From: Dyadobacter sp. CY261
Lineage (GTDB): Bacteria; Bacteroidota; Bacteroidia; Cytophagales; Spirosomataceae
Direction: 5' to 3'
Assembly: GCF_021440085.1 (NCBI RefSeq)
Contig: NZ_JAKCPW010000006.1
Coordinates: 124,001-188,000, forward strand
DNA length: 64,000 nucleotides
The position numbers and the translations under genes were made by a program. Shown here one piece after another: positions 15,042 to 23,650 of the stretch; within the stretch, counting starts at the first letter, position 1; each line of letters begins with the position of its first letter. The notes under the pieces are model-generated. The model did not search any database. It was not told the DNA's origin and saw only the letters and a program-made list of their open reading frames with translations.

Positions 15042-17564
15042 ATGCCTATGAAATTTGAACCTTCTGATCTATATAGCAGGCTACTAATGTCCGACTCGGA
15101 CATGGATAGCCTTGAAATTGTTCCTCTTGGCGGCCCCGATGGCTCTGATGAGCCTTTTGAACTTCCCAATGAATTAGCGATACTCCCAATCAGGCAAACA
15201 GTGCTGTTCCCCGGAATGGTGATACCCGTTACTGTTGTGCGCCAGAAAGCGATCCGCCTGGTCAAAAAGATATACCGTAATTCCGACATCAATCAGCGTA
15301 TTCTCGGTGCCGTCACTCAGGCCATTCCGAATAAGGAAGACCCTACGGCCGAAGATCTTTACAATGTTGGAACAGTAGCGCAAATCCTGAAAATGATCAC
15401 GTTGCCGGATGGCAATGTAACCATTATTGTTCAGGGACGTCAGCGTTTCGAAATTAAGGCGATCGTAAACGAAGAACCATATCTGACCGCCGAAGTGCGT
15501 CCGATTGAGGATTCATTTGTTGGACCTACCAAAAAGGAAGCGAAAGCTTTGCTTCAATCGCTTCGCGATGGTGCGCACAAGATCATGCGTCTCAATCCAG
15601 AGATTCCGCAAGAGGCACGTATCGCGCTGGACAACATCGAAAGCCCTATTTTCCTTATCCACTTCCTCTCGTCAAATATCAATGTAGAGGTGGCCGATAA
15701 GCAGAAACTACTCGAAGAGCGCAATGGTCACAAGCAGGCCACCCTATTGCTCCAGTACATGATGCGAGAAATCGAAATGCTGGAGTTGAAACGTGAAATC
15801 CAGACCAAGGCCAGCTCGGATATTGATCAGCAGCAGCGCGATTATTTCCTGCGCCAGCAGATCAAAGTGCTCCACGACGAGCTCGGAATGGACAGCCCCG
15901 AGCGCGACCTGGACGACATTCGCTTAAAAGCGAGCCAGAAAAAATGGTCGGTTTCGGTAAAAACGCATTTTGACAAGGAACTGACCAAGCTGCAACGGAT
16001 CAACCCAATGGCACCCGAGTACCCGGTAACGATGAATTATCTCGAAACGCTGGTGGATTTGCCATGGGGACAATATACCAAAGACAATTTCGACCTCGTA
16101 AGGGCGCAAAAAATACTCGATGCCGACCATTTTGGTCTCGAAAAAGTAAAGGAACGCATTATTGAATATCTGGCGGTATTGAAACTGAAAGGTAATCTGA
16201 AGGCACCTATCCTTTGTCTGTATGGCCCCCCGGGAGTCGGTAAAACATCTCTCGGAAAATCCATTGCCAAGGCATTGAACCGGGAATATATCCGGATGGC
16301 TTTAGGCGGCGTGCATGACGAAGCTGAAATCCGCGGCCACCGCAAGACTTACATCGGCGCAATGCCCGGAAAGATCATTCAGAACATCAAGAAAGCAGGT
16401 TCAGCCAACCCGGTGTTCATCCTGGATGAAATCGATAAGGTAAGTTCCGACTATCGTGGCGATCCTTCTTCCGCATTGCTGGAAGTCCTCGACCCCGAGC
16501 AGAATTCGTCATTTACCGACAATTATCTGGAAGTAGAATACGACCTCTCAAAAGTACTTTTTGTAGCAACGGCGAACTCGCTGGATACCATTCACCCCGC
16601 ATTGCGCGACCGGATGGAGATCATCGAAATGACCGGCTACACGATCGAAGAGAAGTTACAGATTGCAAAACGGTACCTGGTCCCGAAACAACGGAAAGAC
16701 CACGGCTTGAAAGCGACTGATATCAAAATAGATGATTCCGCGTTGCTGAAACTGATCGAAGGCTATACCCGCGAATCGGGCGTCCGTAATCTCGAACAAA
16801 AAGTAGGTTCCGTAGTTCGCAAAATCGCGAAATCGGTAGCGATGGAACAGGAATATCCCAAAACCATCAAAGCCGAACAAGTCGAGAAATACCTTGGAGC
16901 AGAGATTTTTGATAAAGATCTGTATCAGGATAACGACTTTGCTGGTGTAGTTACCGGTCTCGCATGGACTTCTGTGGGCGGCGAGATCCTGTTTATTGAA
17001 ACCAGCCTCAGCCGTGGAAAAGGTGGACTGACCTTGTCGGGTCAATTGGGCGATGTAATGAAAGAATCCGCCGTGGCTGCGTTATCCTATCTCAAAGCCA
17101 ATGCCGAACGACTTGGCATCGATTACCGCATTTTTAATCATTATGACTTGCACGTGCACGTGCCTGCCGGCGCAGTTCCCAAAGACGGTCCCAGCGCAGG
17201 TGTTACGATGGTCACCTCGATGGCATCGATATTTACCCAACGCCGAGTGAAACCGTTCATCGCAATGACAGGGGAGATCACTCTTCGTGGAAAAGTGCTT
17301 CCGGTAGGTGGAGTGAAAGAAAAAATCCTTGCAGCGCGTCGCGCGGGCGTGAGAGAAATTATCCTGTGTGTGAAAAACCGGAAAGACGTGGAAGAAGTAC
17401 CAGCCAATTATATTAAAGATTTGAGTTTCCATTATGTAGACCAGATCGATGAAGTGCTCGGGATTGCTTTGCTTCCCGAGAAAGTAAACAATCCGATGAG
17501 CTTTGTTTTCCCGAATGAAAAGAAAGAGAGGGAAGAAAGCGGCTTTGCTTCGATGACTGTTTAG
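15042..17564 (+). CDS. lon: ATP-dependent protease Lon (LonA)
   Basis: Degrades misfolded and regulatory proteins in the cytoplasm. The N-terminal LON substrate-binding domain spans about 45-245 (LAILPIRQTVLFPGMVIPV). It is followed by a coiled-coil (REIEMLELKREIQTKASSDI), the AAA+ module with Walker A GPPGVGKTSLGKS near 395 and Walker B VFILDEIDKV, and the protease domain. The catalytic dyad is S718 in KDGPSAG and K761 in GGVKEKILAA, spaced 43 residues as in E. coli. At 840 residues it carries about 45 acidic N-terminal residues beyond E. coli Lon (784). The next in-frame ATGs (15048, 15090) are possible starts; 15042 is used because the palindrome ends there. It has its own terminator downstream. 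Confidence 0.97.
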   Translation: MPMKFEPSDLYSRLLMSDSDMDSLEIVPLGGPDGSDEPFELPNELAILPIRQTVLFPGMVIPVTVVRQKAIRLVKKIYRNSDINQRILGAVTQAIPNKEDPTAEDLYNVGTVAQILKMITLPDGNVTIIVQGRQRFEIKAIVNEEPYLTAEVRPIEDSFVGPTKKEAKALLQSLRDGAHKIMRLNPEIPQEARIALDNIESPIFLIHFLSSNINVEVADKQKLLEERNGHKQATLLLQYMMREIEMLELKREIQTKASSDIDQQQRDYFLRQQIKVLHDELGMDSPERDLDDIRLKASQKKWSVSVKTHFDKELTKLQRINPMAPEYPVTMNYLETLVDLPWGQYTKDNFDLVRAQKILDADHFGLEKVKERIIEYLAVLKLKGNLKAPILCLYGPPGVGKTSLGKSIAKALNREYIRMALGGVHDEAEIRGHRKTYIGAMPGKIIQNIKKAGSANPVFILDEIDKVSSDYRGDPSSALLEVLDPEQNSSFTDNYLEVEYDLSKVLFVATANSLDTIHPALRDRMEIIEMTGYTIEEKLQIAKRYLVPKQRKDHGLKATDIKIDDSALLKLIEGYTRESGVRNLEQKVGSVVRKIAKSVAMEQEYPKTIKAEQVEKYLGAEIFDKDLYQDNDFAGVVTGLAWTSVGGEILFIETSLSRGKGGLTLSGQLGDVMKESAVAALSYLKANAERLGIDYRIFNHYDLHVHVPAGAVPKDGPSAGVTMVTSMASIFTQRRVKPFIAMTGEITLRGKVLPVGGVKEKILAARRAGVREIILCVKNRKDVEEVPANYIKDLSFHYVDQIDEVLGIALLPEKVNNPMSFVFPNEKKEREESGFASMTV

Positions 17565-17580
17565 TTCAAAAAAAATAGAT

Positions 17581-17614
17581 AAAAGAGGTGTCCCAAAAGG
17601 CGCCTCTTTTTGTT
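17581..17614 (+). terminator. Intrinsic terminator of lon
   Basis: AAAAGAGGTG (17581-17590) pairs with CGCCTCTTTT (17601-17610) with one G-T pair, and is followed by TG then TTT. It is 17 bp after the lon stop. Confidence 0.85.
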
Positions 17615-17671
17615 TAGGGGTTACGCTTTCTAAACGGCGTCATTAGTGCTGAACCTTTTATTGACCAGAAA

Positions 17672-19162
17672 ATGTCGTTACCGCAGCTTTCCCCGCAACT
17701 GCTCGACCAGCAGCCCGAACTTCTTCCCGATTACCGGAGGCTCCTTGCATTGCCTGAAAAAATCATCCAATTCGGTACCGGAGTGCTTTTGCGCGGTTTG
17801 CCCGATTACTTTGTAAACAAGGCCAATGCGCAGGGCATCTTTAATGGCAGGATCGTTGTCGTAAAATCAACCAGCACCGGTGGGACCGACGCATTTTCGG
17901 AGCAAAAGAACATTTTCTCTCACAGCATCCGTGGCATAGAGAATGGTAATCAAATTGACGAAGCAGTCATCAACACCAGCATCAGCCGTACATTGGCAGC
18001 CGCCAGCGAATGGGCTGAAATTCAGGAATGCGCTCACAACGCGCAGCTCAATATTGTTATATCAAATACCACCGAAGTCGGTATCCAGCTTACCGACGAT
18101 GATATCTTTGCCAGTCCACCAGCCTCTTTTCCCGGCAAACTGACTGCCTACCTGCTCGAACGCTACAAGGCATTCGACGGTACGCCCGAATCAGGAATGG
18201 TGATCGTGCCAACGGAGCTGATTGTCGGCAATGGCCCAAAACTCAAAGCTATTATATTGGAACAGGCCCGTAGACATAGCCTGGACGATGATTTTATCAA
18301 CTGGATTGAAAAGCATAATCATTTTTGCAGCTCGCTGGTAGACCGCATCGTTCCGGGCAAGCCAGATGCTGAAACCATTGAAGCGCTTTCTCAAAAGCAA
18401 GGCTTCCGTGACGATTTGCTGATCGTCTCCGAAGTTTACCGGCTTTGGGCGATCGAAGGCGGGCAGCAGGTGCGTGACGTATTGAGTTTTGCGCAAGCGG
18501 ACAAAGGCGTTGTGATTGAACCTAACATTGACCTTTTCCGTGAATTGAAACTAAGGTTACTCAATGGAACGCATACGCTGGCATCAGGGCTTTCTTACCT
18601 GCATGGCCTCGACACGGTCCGTGAGGCGATGGAAAATGCCGAAACATCCCAATTTATAGAAAACGTAATGCTTAAAGAGCTGGCGCCGTCGATTCCGTAT
18701 GACGTCGATCTGGCACAAGCGCAGGAGTTCGGGCGGCAGGTACTCGACCGTTTCCGAAATCCATTCATTCGTCACCAACTCATCGACATTACGGTTCAGT
18801 ATACGGCCAAAATGAAAATGCGGAACATTCCGACGCTTCTGAACCATTACCAAAAGTCGGAGGAAGTACCAGCATTGTTTGCAAAAGGATTTGCCGCGTT
18901 TCTGAAATTCATGAAACCCATTGTGCACAAAGATGGTGCTTATTATGGTGAACGCGACGGCCAGCCCTACTCCATCCGTTGCGATTCGGCGGCTTATTTT
19001 GATGAAAAATGGCAGAATGCCGCGTCACCGATCGATCTGGCGCAGCAGGTTTTGAGCGATGTTTCACTTTGGGATACCGACCTGACATTATTGCCAGGCT
19101 TTGCGGACGCCGTAAAAGGCCACATGACCGAGCCAATCGTTACCGGGACTTCCAGTCTTTAA
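17672..19162 (+). CDS. uxaB: Tagaturonate reductase (altronate oxidoreductase)
   Basis: Reduces D-tagaturonate to D-altronate with NADH in galacturonate breakdown. It belongs to the polyol-specific long-chain dehydrogenase family: N-terminal Rossmann part with KIIQFGTGVLLRGLPDYFV (about 30-48), then VVVKSTSTGG, the ISNTTEVGI motif (about 129-137), and the C-terminal helical domain with LRLLNGTHTLASGLSYL. The Gln/Phe-Gly-x-Gly start and NTTE motif fit UxaB better than the related fructuronate reductase UxuB; length 496 versus 483 for E. coli UxaB. I give UxaB about 85 percent over UxuB. It points toward the eda-kdgK genes on the other strand, and its last 23 bases overlap the end of a membrane protein gene. 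No convincing promoter motif was seen. Confidence 0.88.
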   Translation: MSLPQLSPQLLDQQPELLPDYRRLLALPEKIIQFGTGVLLRGLPDYFVNKANAQGIFNGRIVVVKSTSTGGTDAFSEQKNIFSHSIRGIENGNQIDEAVINTSISRTLAAASEWAEIQECAHNAQLNIVISNTTEVGIQLTDDDIFASPPASFPGKLTAYLLERYKAFDGTPESGMVIVPTELIVGNGPKLKAIILEQARRHSLDDDFINWIEKHNHFCSSLVDRIVPGKPDAETIEALSQKQGFRDDLLIVSEVYRLWAIEGGQQVRDVLSFAQADKGVVIEPNIDLFRELKLRLLNGTHTLASGLSYLHGLDTVREAMENAETSQFIENVMLKELAPSIPYDVDLAQAQEFGRQVLDRFRNPFIRHQLIDITVQYTAKMKMRNIPTLLNHYQKSEEVPALFAKGFAAFLKFMKPIVHKDGAYYGERDGQPYSIRCDSAAYFDEKWQNAASPIDLAQQVLSDVSLWDTDLTLLPGFADAVKGHMTEPIVTGTSSL

Positions 19163-19859
19163 GCTGATTCAGCAACGCCAAAGCCGATATTTCATCGGAA
19201 CTAAAATAGATCTCATCCCGAACTGTTTTTATGAACAGGTAAGGATGGGATTTTTTATTAATATACAACTTCACTACCCGACCATCGTCGGTCTTGAATG
19301 AACCTTTCGAAAAATTGCCGCCGGAGAACCCGTTGGCTTTGCTGGAAATACTGGGAATACTATCGGTAATGGTAAAATAGGTCACTTCGTTGCGTGGAAT
19401 GATCATGCCCGACGCTCCTCTGATTTCCAGCGCCCGGTCGGTCAGGAATATTTCGCTGTTTCGCATTTCGGAGAAGAGCATAAAACCCACTCCGATAGTC
19501 ACGACAAATAATATGGTCATTCCAACATAGGTGCCCACTCGCTGGCCACTGGTTCCTGTGTAAAACCGATTGCCCACGGCCAGCATATACACATAGCCCA
19601 AAAGCGGGTACATAATTAGGAAAACAGTGGCCCAATTGGCATTGAATATGTTCAGCACCACCACACCCGTGATGAGGCTAATGCCCAGAAATACGTGAAA
19701 GCGGCTAAAAAATTTGAGATAGGAATTGATATCAAACTTGGCACGATCGGCTTCGGACATCATATTGTACCCCGAAAGCAGATATCGGGCATTACCAGGC
19801 GTCACAATAAAGGCCAGCGAAAACAATATCGTCGAGAAAATGAGGGCAGCTATAAGCAT
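19140..19859 (-). CDS. DUF3784-like membrane protein with C-terminal PH-like domain
   Basis: Function unknown. The first 145 residues hold four hydrophobic segments: about 2-20, 55-73, 77-95 and 108-128. The early SGYNMMSEADRAKFD motif after the first helix is typical of DUF3784-type proteins. The C-terminal 100 residues are soluble and beta-rich (SEIFLTDRALEIRGASGMII, then VTYFTITDSIPSI and GRVVKLYINKKSHPYLFIKT), like a bacterial PH domain. The gene is convergent with uxaB and overlaps its 3' end by 23 bp; nothing ties it to uronate use. Confidence 0.75.
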   Translation of the reverse strand: MLIAALIFSTILFSLAFIVTPGNARYLLSGYNMMSEADRAKFDINSYLKFFSRFHVFLGISLITGVVVLNIFNANWATVFLIMYPLLGYVYMLAVGNRFYTGTSGQRVGTYVGMTILFVVTIGVGFMLFSEMRNSEIFLTDRALEIRGASGMIIPRNEVTYFTITDSIPSISSKANGFSGGNFSKGSFKTDDGRVVKLYINKKSHPYLFIKTVRDEIYFSSDEISALALLNQLKDWKSR

Positions 19860-19933
19860 AATATGTCACGGCTAAATGCCCTATAAGTTACAAAATAATG
19901 CTGGAAAAAGTCAATTGACTTTCACACTACCAA

Positions 19934-20372
19934 ATGCTTATATTCGGGAAAAAGCACATTATGGTTCTTCCATTAAACATACCTGCCCATCCATACTTTA
20001 CCGACGAAGAGTTGGTCGCGTTCTGCATGGCCAACCCGGACCTTAATGTAGAGCGTGATGAACATGGCCAACTACACATCACTATAACACCTACTTTTCT
20101 CCTTGGCAGTTCTGATAACAGTGAATTACTCGCCGAAATAGCTCTTTGGAATAGCAAGTTCAAGGCAGGTAAAGTGATAGAATCGAACGGGGCGTTTTTC
20201 CTTAATGACAAATCCATGCGGGTACCGGATGTAGCCTGGATTCACATTAATCGTTGGAATGCACTCAGCACGGCTGAAAAGAAATCATTCCCGCACTTTT
20301 GATGAAACGCTGTCAGGCGGTGAAGTACTTATGGGTTTCTCCACACGCCTGAGCGATATTTTGGAATACTAA
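19934..20372 (+). pseudogene. Broken Uma2-family PD-(D/E)XK nuclease gene (internal deletion and frameshift)
   Basis: Reading from 19934, 122 codons match the N-terminal half of the intact Uma2 protein at 37900-38550: YFTDEELVAFCMANPDLNVE aligns with the EELYLLCQNNPDLRIE region, and VPDVAWIHINRWNALS aligns with SPDVSWIEKHRWDKLS. That frame stops at 20300. From 20301, in another frame, 23 codons (DETLSGGEVLMGFS ... DILEY) match the usual Uma2 C-terminus and end at a stop at 20370-20372. About 60-65 residues between them, including the catalytic PDFVxELKS block, are gone. The product cannot be an active nuclease. Its end touches the eda stop codon. Uma2 genes occur as many scattered copies in filamentous and gliding bacteria; their role is unclear. 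Confidence 0.88.
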
Positions 20373-21038
20373 TCAGCTATTCGCTCTGAACTCCTTCACG
20401 AGCGCGATGCTCTCTGCGACCTTTTGCTCGATCCAGGGATAGTTACCTTCGGCAACAACGTCTTTCGGGAACAGGTTTGAGCCTAAACCAACCGCATAGG
20501 CACCCGCTCCGAACCATTCATTAATGCTTTCTTTGGTGGGTTGCACGCCACCGGTTACCATAATCTTCACCTTTGGCATTGGCCCGCGGATAGCTCTTAA
20601 AAAGGCAGAACCAACCACTTCTCCCGGGAAAAGCTTCACTACTTCGGCACCGGCCTGTTGTGCATTGTAGATTTCGGTTAATGTAGAAATGCCTGGAATC
20701 CAGGGGATACCAGCTTTCACACAAGCTTGTCCGACGGCCGGATTCAGGCATGGCGTGACAATAAAATCAGTACCTGCATCAATGAACTTTTGCGCGGTTT
20801 CCGCATCGTAAATCGTGCCTATACCCAGCGACAAACCGGGTAGACTTTCCTTGGTATAAGCCAGCAGCTCGGTAAATACATTATAGGCATTGTCGCCACG
20901 GTTGGTGAATTCGAACGCGCGCGCGCCGCCGCGATAAGCCGCGTTGACCACCTCTTTGGCGATCTCGATATCTGCGTGATAGAACAGTGGCAAAACGCCT
21001 ACTTCGTTCAAAAGTATCAGTGTTGTTTCTTTATCCAT
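20373..21038 (-). CDS. eda: KDPG/KHG aldolase
   Basis: Splits 2-keto-3-deoxy-6-phosphogluconate into pyruvate and glyceraldehyde-3-phosphate, the last step of hexuronate breakdown. It is a class I aldolase of 221 residues from the ATG at 21038 (a TTG at 21050 is unlikely). Family marks are ARAFEFTNRGDNA near residue 40, the LGIGTIYDAETAQKFIDAG segment with the conserved Thr, the Schiff-base lysine region FIVTPCLNPAV / VVKLFPGE near 125-155, and IMVTGGVQPTKE. The KLFPGE lysine is present, so activity is expected. It lies 20 bp after kdgK and is surely co-transcribed. The stop codon directly follows the broken Uma2 gene on the other strand. Confidence 0.93.
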   Translation of the reverse strand: MDKETTLILLNEVGVLPLFYHADIEIAKEVVNAAYRGGARAFEFTNRGDNAYNVFTELLAYTKESLPGLSLGIGTIYDAETAQKFIDAGTDFIVTPCLNPAVGQACVKAGIPWIPGISTLTEIYNAQQAGAEVVKLFPGEVVGSAFLRAIRGPMPKVKIMVTGGVQPTKESINEWFGAGAYAVGLGSNLFPKDVVAEGNYPWIEQKVAESIALVKEFRANS

Positions 21039-21058
21039 GATTTTTGGCAAATGGCTGC

Positions 21059-22054
21059 TTAGCGTTTGATTCTTCCTGAGGTCTCTCCCTGGCGGATGGC
21101 TTCTACTTCGTCGATCGTCGAAATCAATGCGTCGCCTTCGATGGTGTGCTTCAATGCGGAAGCCGCCACACCGTACTCGAGTGCTTTCTGCTGATCATCG
21201 AAGGTAATCAGTCCGTGGATCAGGCCCGCGATGAATGCGTCGCCGCCCCCGACACGGTCGATAATGGGGTTGATCTCGATGTCTTCGGTTTCCAAAAGCG
21301 CTTTACCATTCCACAAAAATGCGCGAAGTAAGTTATGCGATGCACTGATCGACGTCCTCTTGGTATCCACCACTGTTTTAACCTGTGGGAAAGCCTTTTG
21401 TAAATTGACGCAGGATTCGACAAAATCGTTTCCATCAATGCCGAAAATCTCTTTGATATTGATGCTGTTCGCAATCACAACGTCGGTTCCGGCTGTGAGT
21501 TCGGGTAGAATATCGGATGGCTTTTTACCATATTTCCACAAATTGGCACGATAGAAAATGTCGCCGGAAACCGTAAGTCCATATTTGCGAGCGGTTTTGA
21601 TGCCATCGAGCAATGCATCAGCGGCCTCCTGCGACAGTGCAGGTGTAATGCCCGCCCAGTGAAACCACTTTGCGTCTTTCAGGATGCTGTCCCAATCCAG
21701 TTCTTTAGGATCGATCGTCGCCAGGGATGAGTTGGCACGGTCGTACACGATCTGACTGCCGCGAAGCGATGCACCAGTTTCCAGGAAATAAAGGGCCATA
21801 CGCGGACCACCGTAAATGATATGTGAGGTATCGACGCCGTGAAAATGCAGATATTGAGCTGCCGCCCGCCCAATGGGCGAGTCAGGGAAACGGGTTACAT
21901 GCGCCGTGCTATGTCCCCAATATGCGAGAGCAGTCGAAACATTCGCTTCGCCACCGGCATAAGTAACATTCATTTGACGGGCTTGTTCAAAACGGGAAAA
22001 ACCAGGTGTGGAAAGCCGCATAAGGACTTCTCCAAAGGAAACAATCTGAGCCAT
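21059..22054 (-). CDS. kdgK: 2-keto-3-deoxygluconate kinase (PfkB/ribokinase family)
   Basis: Phosphorylates KDG with ATP to KDPG, feeding the Eda aldolase just downstream (20 bp). The protein has the PfkB fold: substrate-binding GGEANVSTALAYWG near residue 34 (PfkB signature 1), ALYFLETGASLRGSQIVYDR, and the C-terminal DRVGGGDAFIAGLIHGL with the catalytic Asp and anion hole near residue 268 (signature 2). Length 331 fits KdgK (309-340). It starts a second transcription unit: a terminator-like hairpin lies between it and uxaC. Fructokinase is the main alternative, but the operon position next to eda argues for KDG. Confidence 0.92.
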   Translation of the reverse strand: MAQIVSFGEVLMRLSTPGFSRFEQARQMNVTYAGGEANVSTALAYWGHSTAHVTRFPDSPIGRAAAQYLHFHGVDTSHIIYGGPRMALYFLETGASLRGSQIVYDRANSSLATIDPKELDWDSILKDAKWFHWAGITPALSQEAADALLDGIKTARKYGLTVSGDIFYRANLWKYGKKPSDILPELTAGTDVVIANSINIKEIFGIDGNDFVESCVNLQKAFPQVKTVVDTKRTSISASHNLLRAFLWNGKALLETEDIEINPIIDRVGGGDAFIAGLIHGLITFDDQQKALEYGVAASALKHTIEGDALISTIDEVEAIRQGETSGRIKR

Positions 22055-22145
22055 ATTTTAAACTATTGCCCGTTTTGCCAAAGAATGAGCTCCCTGACGG
22101 GCCATTGAAAGATGATTATCGGCTAAAATTACGTATTAACATTAA

Positions 22146-22178
22146 AATAGCCCAAAACAAATGTCCGGGCTATTCTTT
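22146..22178 (-). terminator. Terminator-like hairpin after uxaC
   Basis: AATAGCCC (22146-22153) and GGGCTATT (22167-22174) form an 8-bp stem. On the minus strand it lies 33 bp past the uxaC stop and is followed by a TTTTAAT run. It would separate uxuA-uxaC from kdgK-eda transcription. Confidence 0.7.
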
Positions 22179-22206
22179 TGTGAGTGTATTTAAATTCGAA
22201 TTTTTC

Positions 22207-23634
22207 TCAAAACCCAAAATATTTGTTGGCATTATGGTAACTGATGCCTTCCACCATCTTGCCCAGCCACTGGATATCATTCGGTAGCTCACCGTTTTCG
22301 ACATCCTGACCGATGAGATTACAGAGAATGCGGCGGAAATATTCGTGGCGAGGGTATGACAGAAAGCTACGGGAATCTGTAAGCATGCCTACGAAACGGC
22401 TCAACAGGCCCATATTTGAAAGTGCATTCATTTGCCGCTCCATGCCATCCTTTTGATCGAGGAACCACCAGCCGGAGCCAAATTGCATTTTACCCGCAAC
22501 AGTACCGTCATTGTAGTTACCGGTCATGGTGGCGAGCACTTCATTATCCGCCGGATTGAGGTTGTATAAAATCGTTTTCGCCAGTTGATCTGTCGAGTCG
22601 AGCTTGTTCAGAAATCTGGAAAGCGCCTGCGCCTGGCTATAATCGCCGATAGAATCCCAGCCGGTATCCGGGCCGAGTTCACGGAGCATTCGCTCATTAT
22701 TATTTCTCAACGCACCCAGGTGGAACTGCTGCGTCCAGCCTTTGGCATGATCCAATTTTGCCAGATCATACAGTAACACCGATTTGAAAGCCAATGACTG
22801 GCTTGCCGTAGGCTTTTCGCCTCTCCATGCAGCCGCAAATGCCTCGCGGGCCGCAGCTTCATCGAAATCAGCATAAATGTGCTCCAAACCATGATCGGAT
22901 AAACGGCCACCCATTGCGGCGAAGAAATCGTGACGGTTTTGCATCGCTGCCAGCAACGATTCATAGCTGGTAATCCCACCCACGCCCGCTGCTTGGGATA
23001 GTTTGGCCAAATACTGTTTGAAATCTTCCGGCGAATCGATCAGAAGCATCGCCTTATCTGGCCGGAATGTAGGCAAAACGCGGATATCGAAACCGCTGTC
23101 ACTAATCTGGCTATGAAAATTCAGCGGGTCCGTCGGATCGTCGGTGGTGCAGATTACTTTGACATTCATCCGGTTTAGCAGGCTTTTTACCGAATAGTCG
23201 GGTTGGCGCAACTTAGCTGAACATTCCTCGTAAATCTCTCTGGCTGTATTTTTGTTTAATAGAATATCAATACCGAAGTAGCGGAGCAGTTCGAGATGTG
23301 TCCAGTGGTAAAGTGGATTGCGCATCGTGTACGGTACCGTTGCCGCCCACTGTTCAAACTTCTCCCAGTCGCTCGCATCACCGGTGCAATACCTTTCATT
23401 GATCCCGTTCGCGCGCATGGCCCGCCATTTGTAATGATCTCCGTAAAGCCAGATTTGCGTCAGGTTCTCAAACTGCTTGTCTTCCGCGATCTGATCAGGC
23501 GGCAAGTGGCAATGATAATCGATGATCGGCATTTCCTTCGCATAGTCATGATAAAGAATGCGCGCAGTTTCCGAACGGAGGAGAAAGTCTTCGGAAATAA
23601 AGGTTTTTTGAACGGCAGTGCTTATTGTTTCCAT
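22207..23634 (-). CDS. uxaC: Glucuronate/galacturonate isomerase
   Basis: Converts D-glucuronate to D-fructuronate and D-galacturonate to D-tagaturonate, the entry step of the isomerase pathway. It is an amidohydrolase-like TIM barrel of 475 residues (E. coli UxaC 470). Visible marks are the early metal-binding YHCHLPPDQIAEDKQF (about 40-55), ICTTDDPTDPLNFH near 173, the FRPDKAM segment, the ADFDEAAAREAF stretch and the late SRSFLSYPRHEYFRRILCN. The start at 23634 lies 16 bp after uxuA, so the two are co-transcribed. All marks are intact and confidence is high. Confidence 0.95.
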   Translation of the reverse strand: METISTAVQKTFISEDFLLRSETARILYHDYAKEMPIIDYHCHLPPDQIAEDKQFENLTQIWLYGDHYKWRAMRANGINERYCTGDASDWEKFEQWAATVPYTMRNPLYHWTHLELLRYFGIDILLNKNTAREIYEECSAKLRQPDYSVKSLLNRMNVKVICTTDDPTDPLNFHSQISDSGFDIRVLPTFRPDKAMLLIDSPEDFKQYLAKLSQAAGVGGITSYESLLAAMQNRHDFFAAMGGRLSDHGLEHIYADFDEAAAREAFAAAWRGEKPTASQSLAFKSVLLYDLAKLDHAKGWTQQFHLGALRNNNERMLRELGPDTGWDSIGDYSQAQALSRFLNKLDSTDQLAKTILYNLNPADNEVLATMTGNYNDGTVAGKMQFGSGWWFLDQKDGMERQMNALSNMGLLSRFVGMLTDSRSFLSYPRHEYFRRILCNLIGQDVENGELPNDIQWLGKMVEGISYHNANKYFGF

Positions 23635-23650
23635 TGCTATTGTGTTACAA

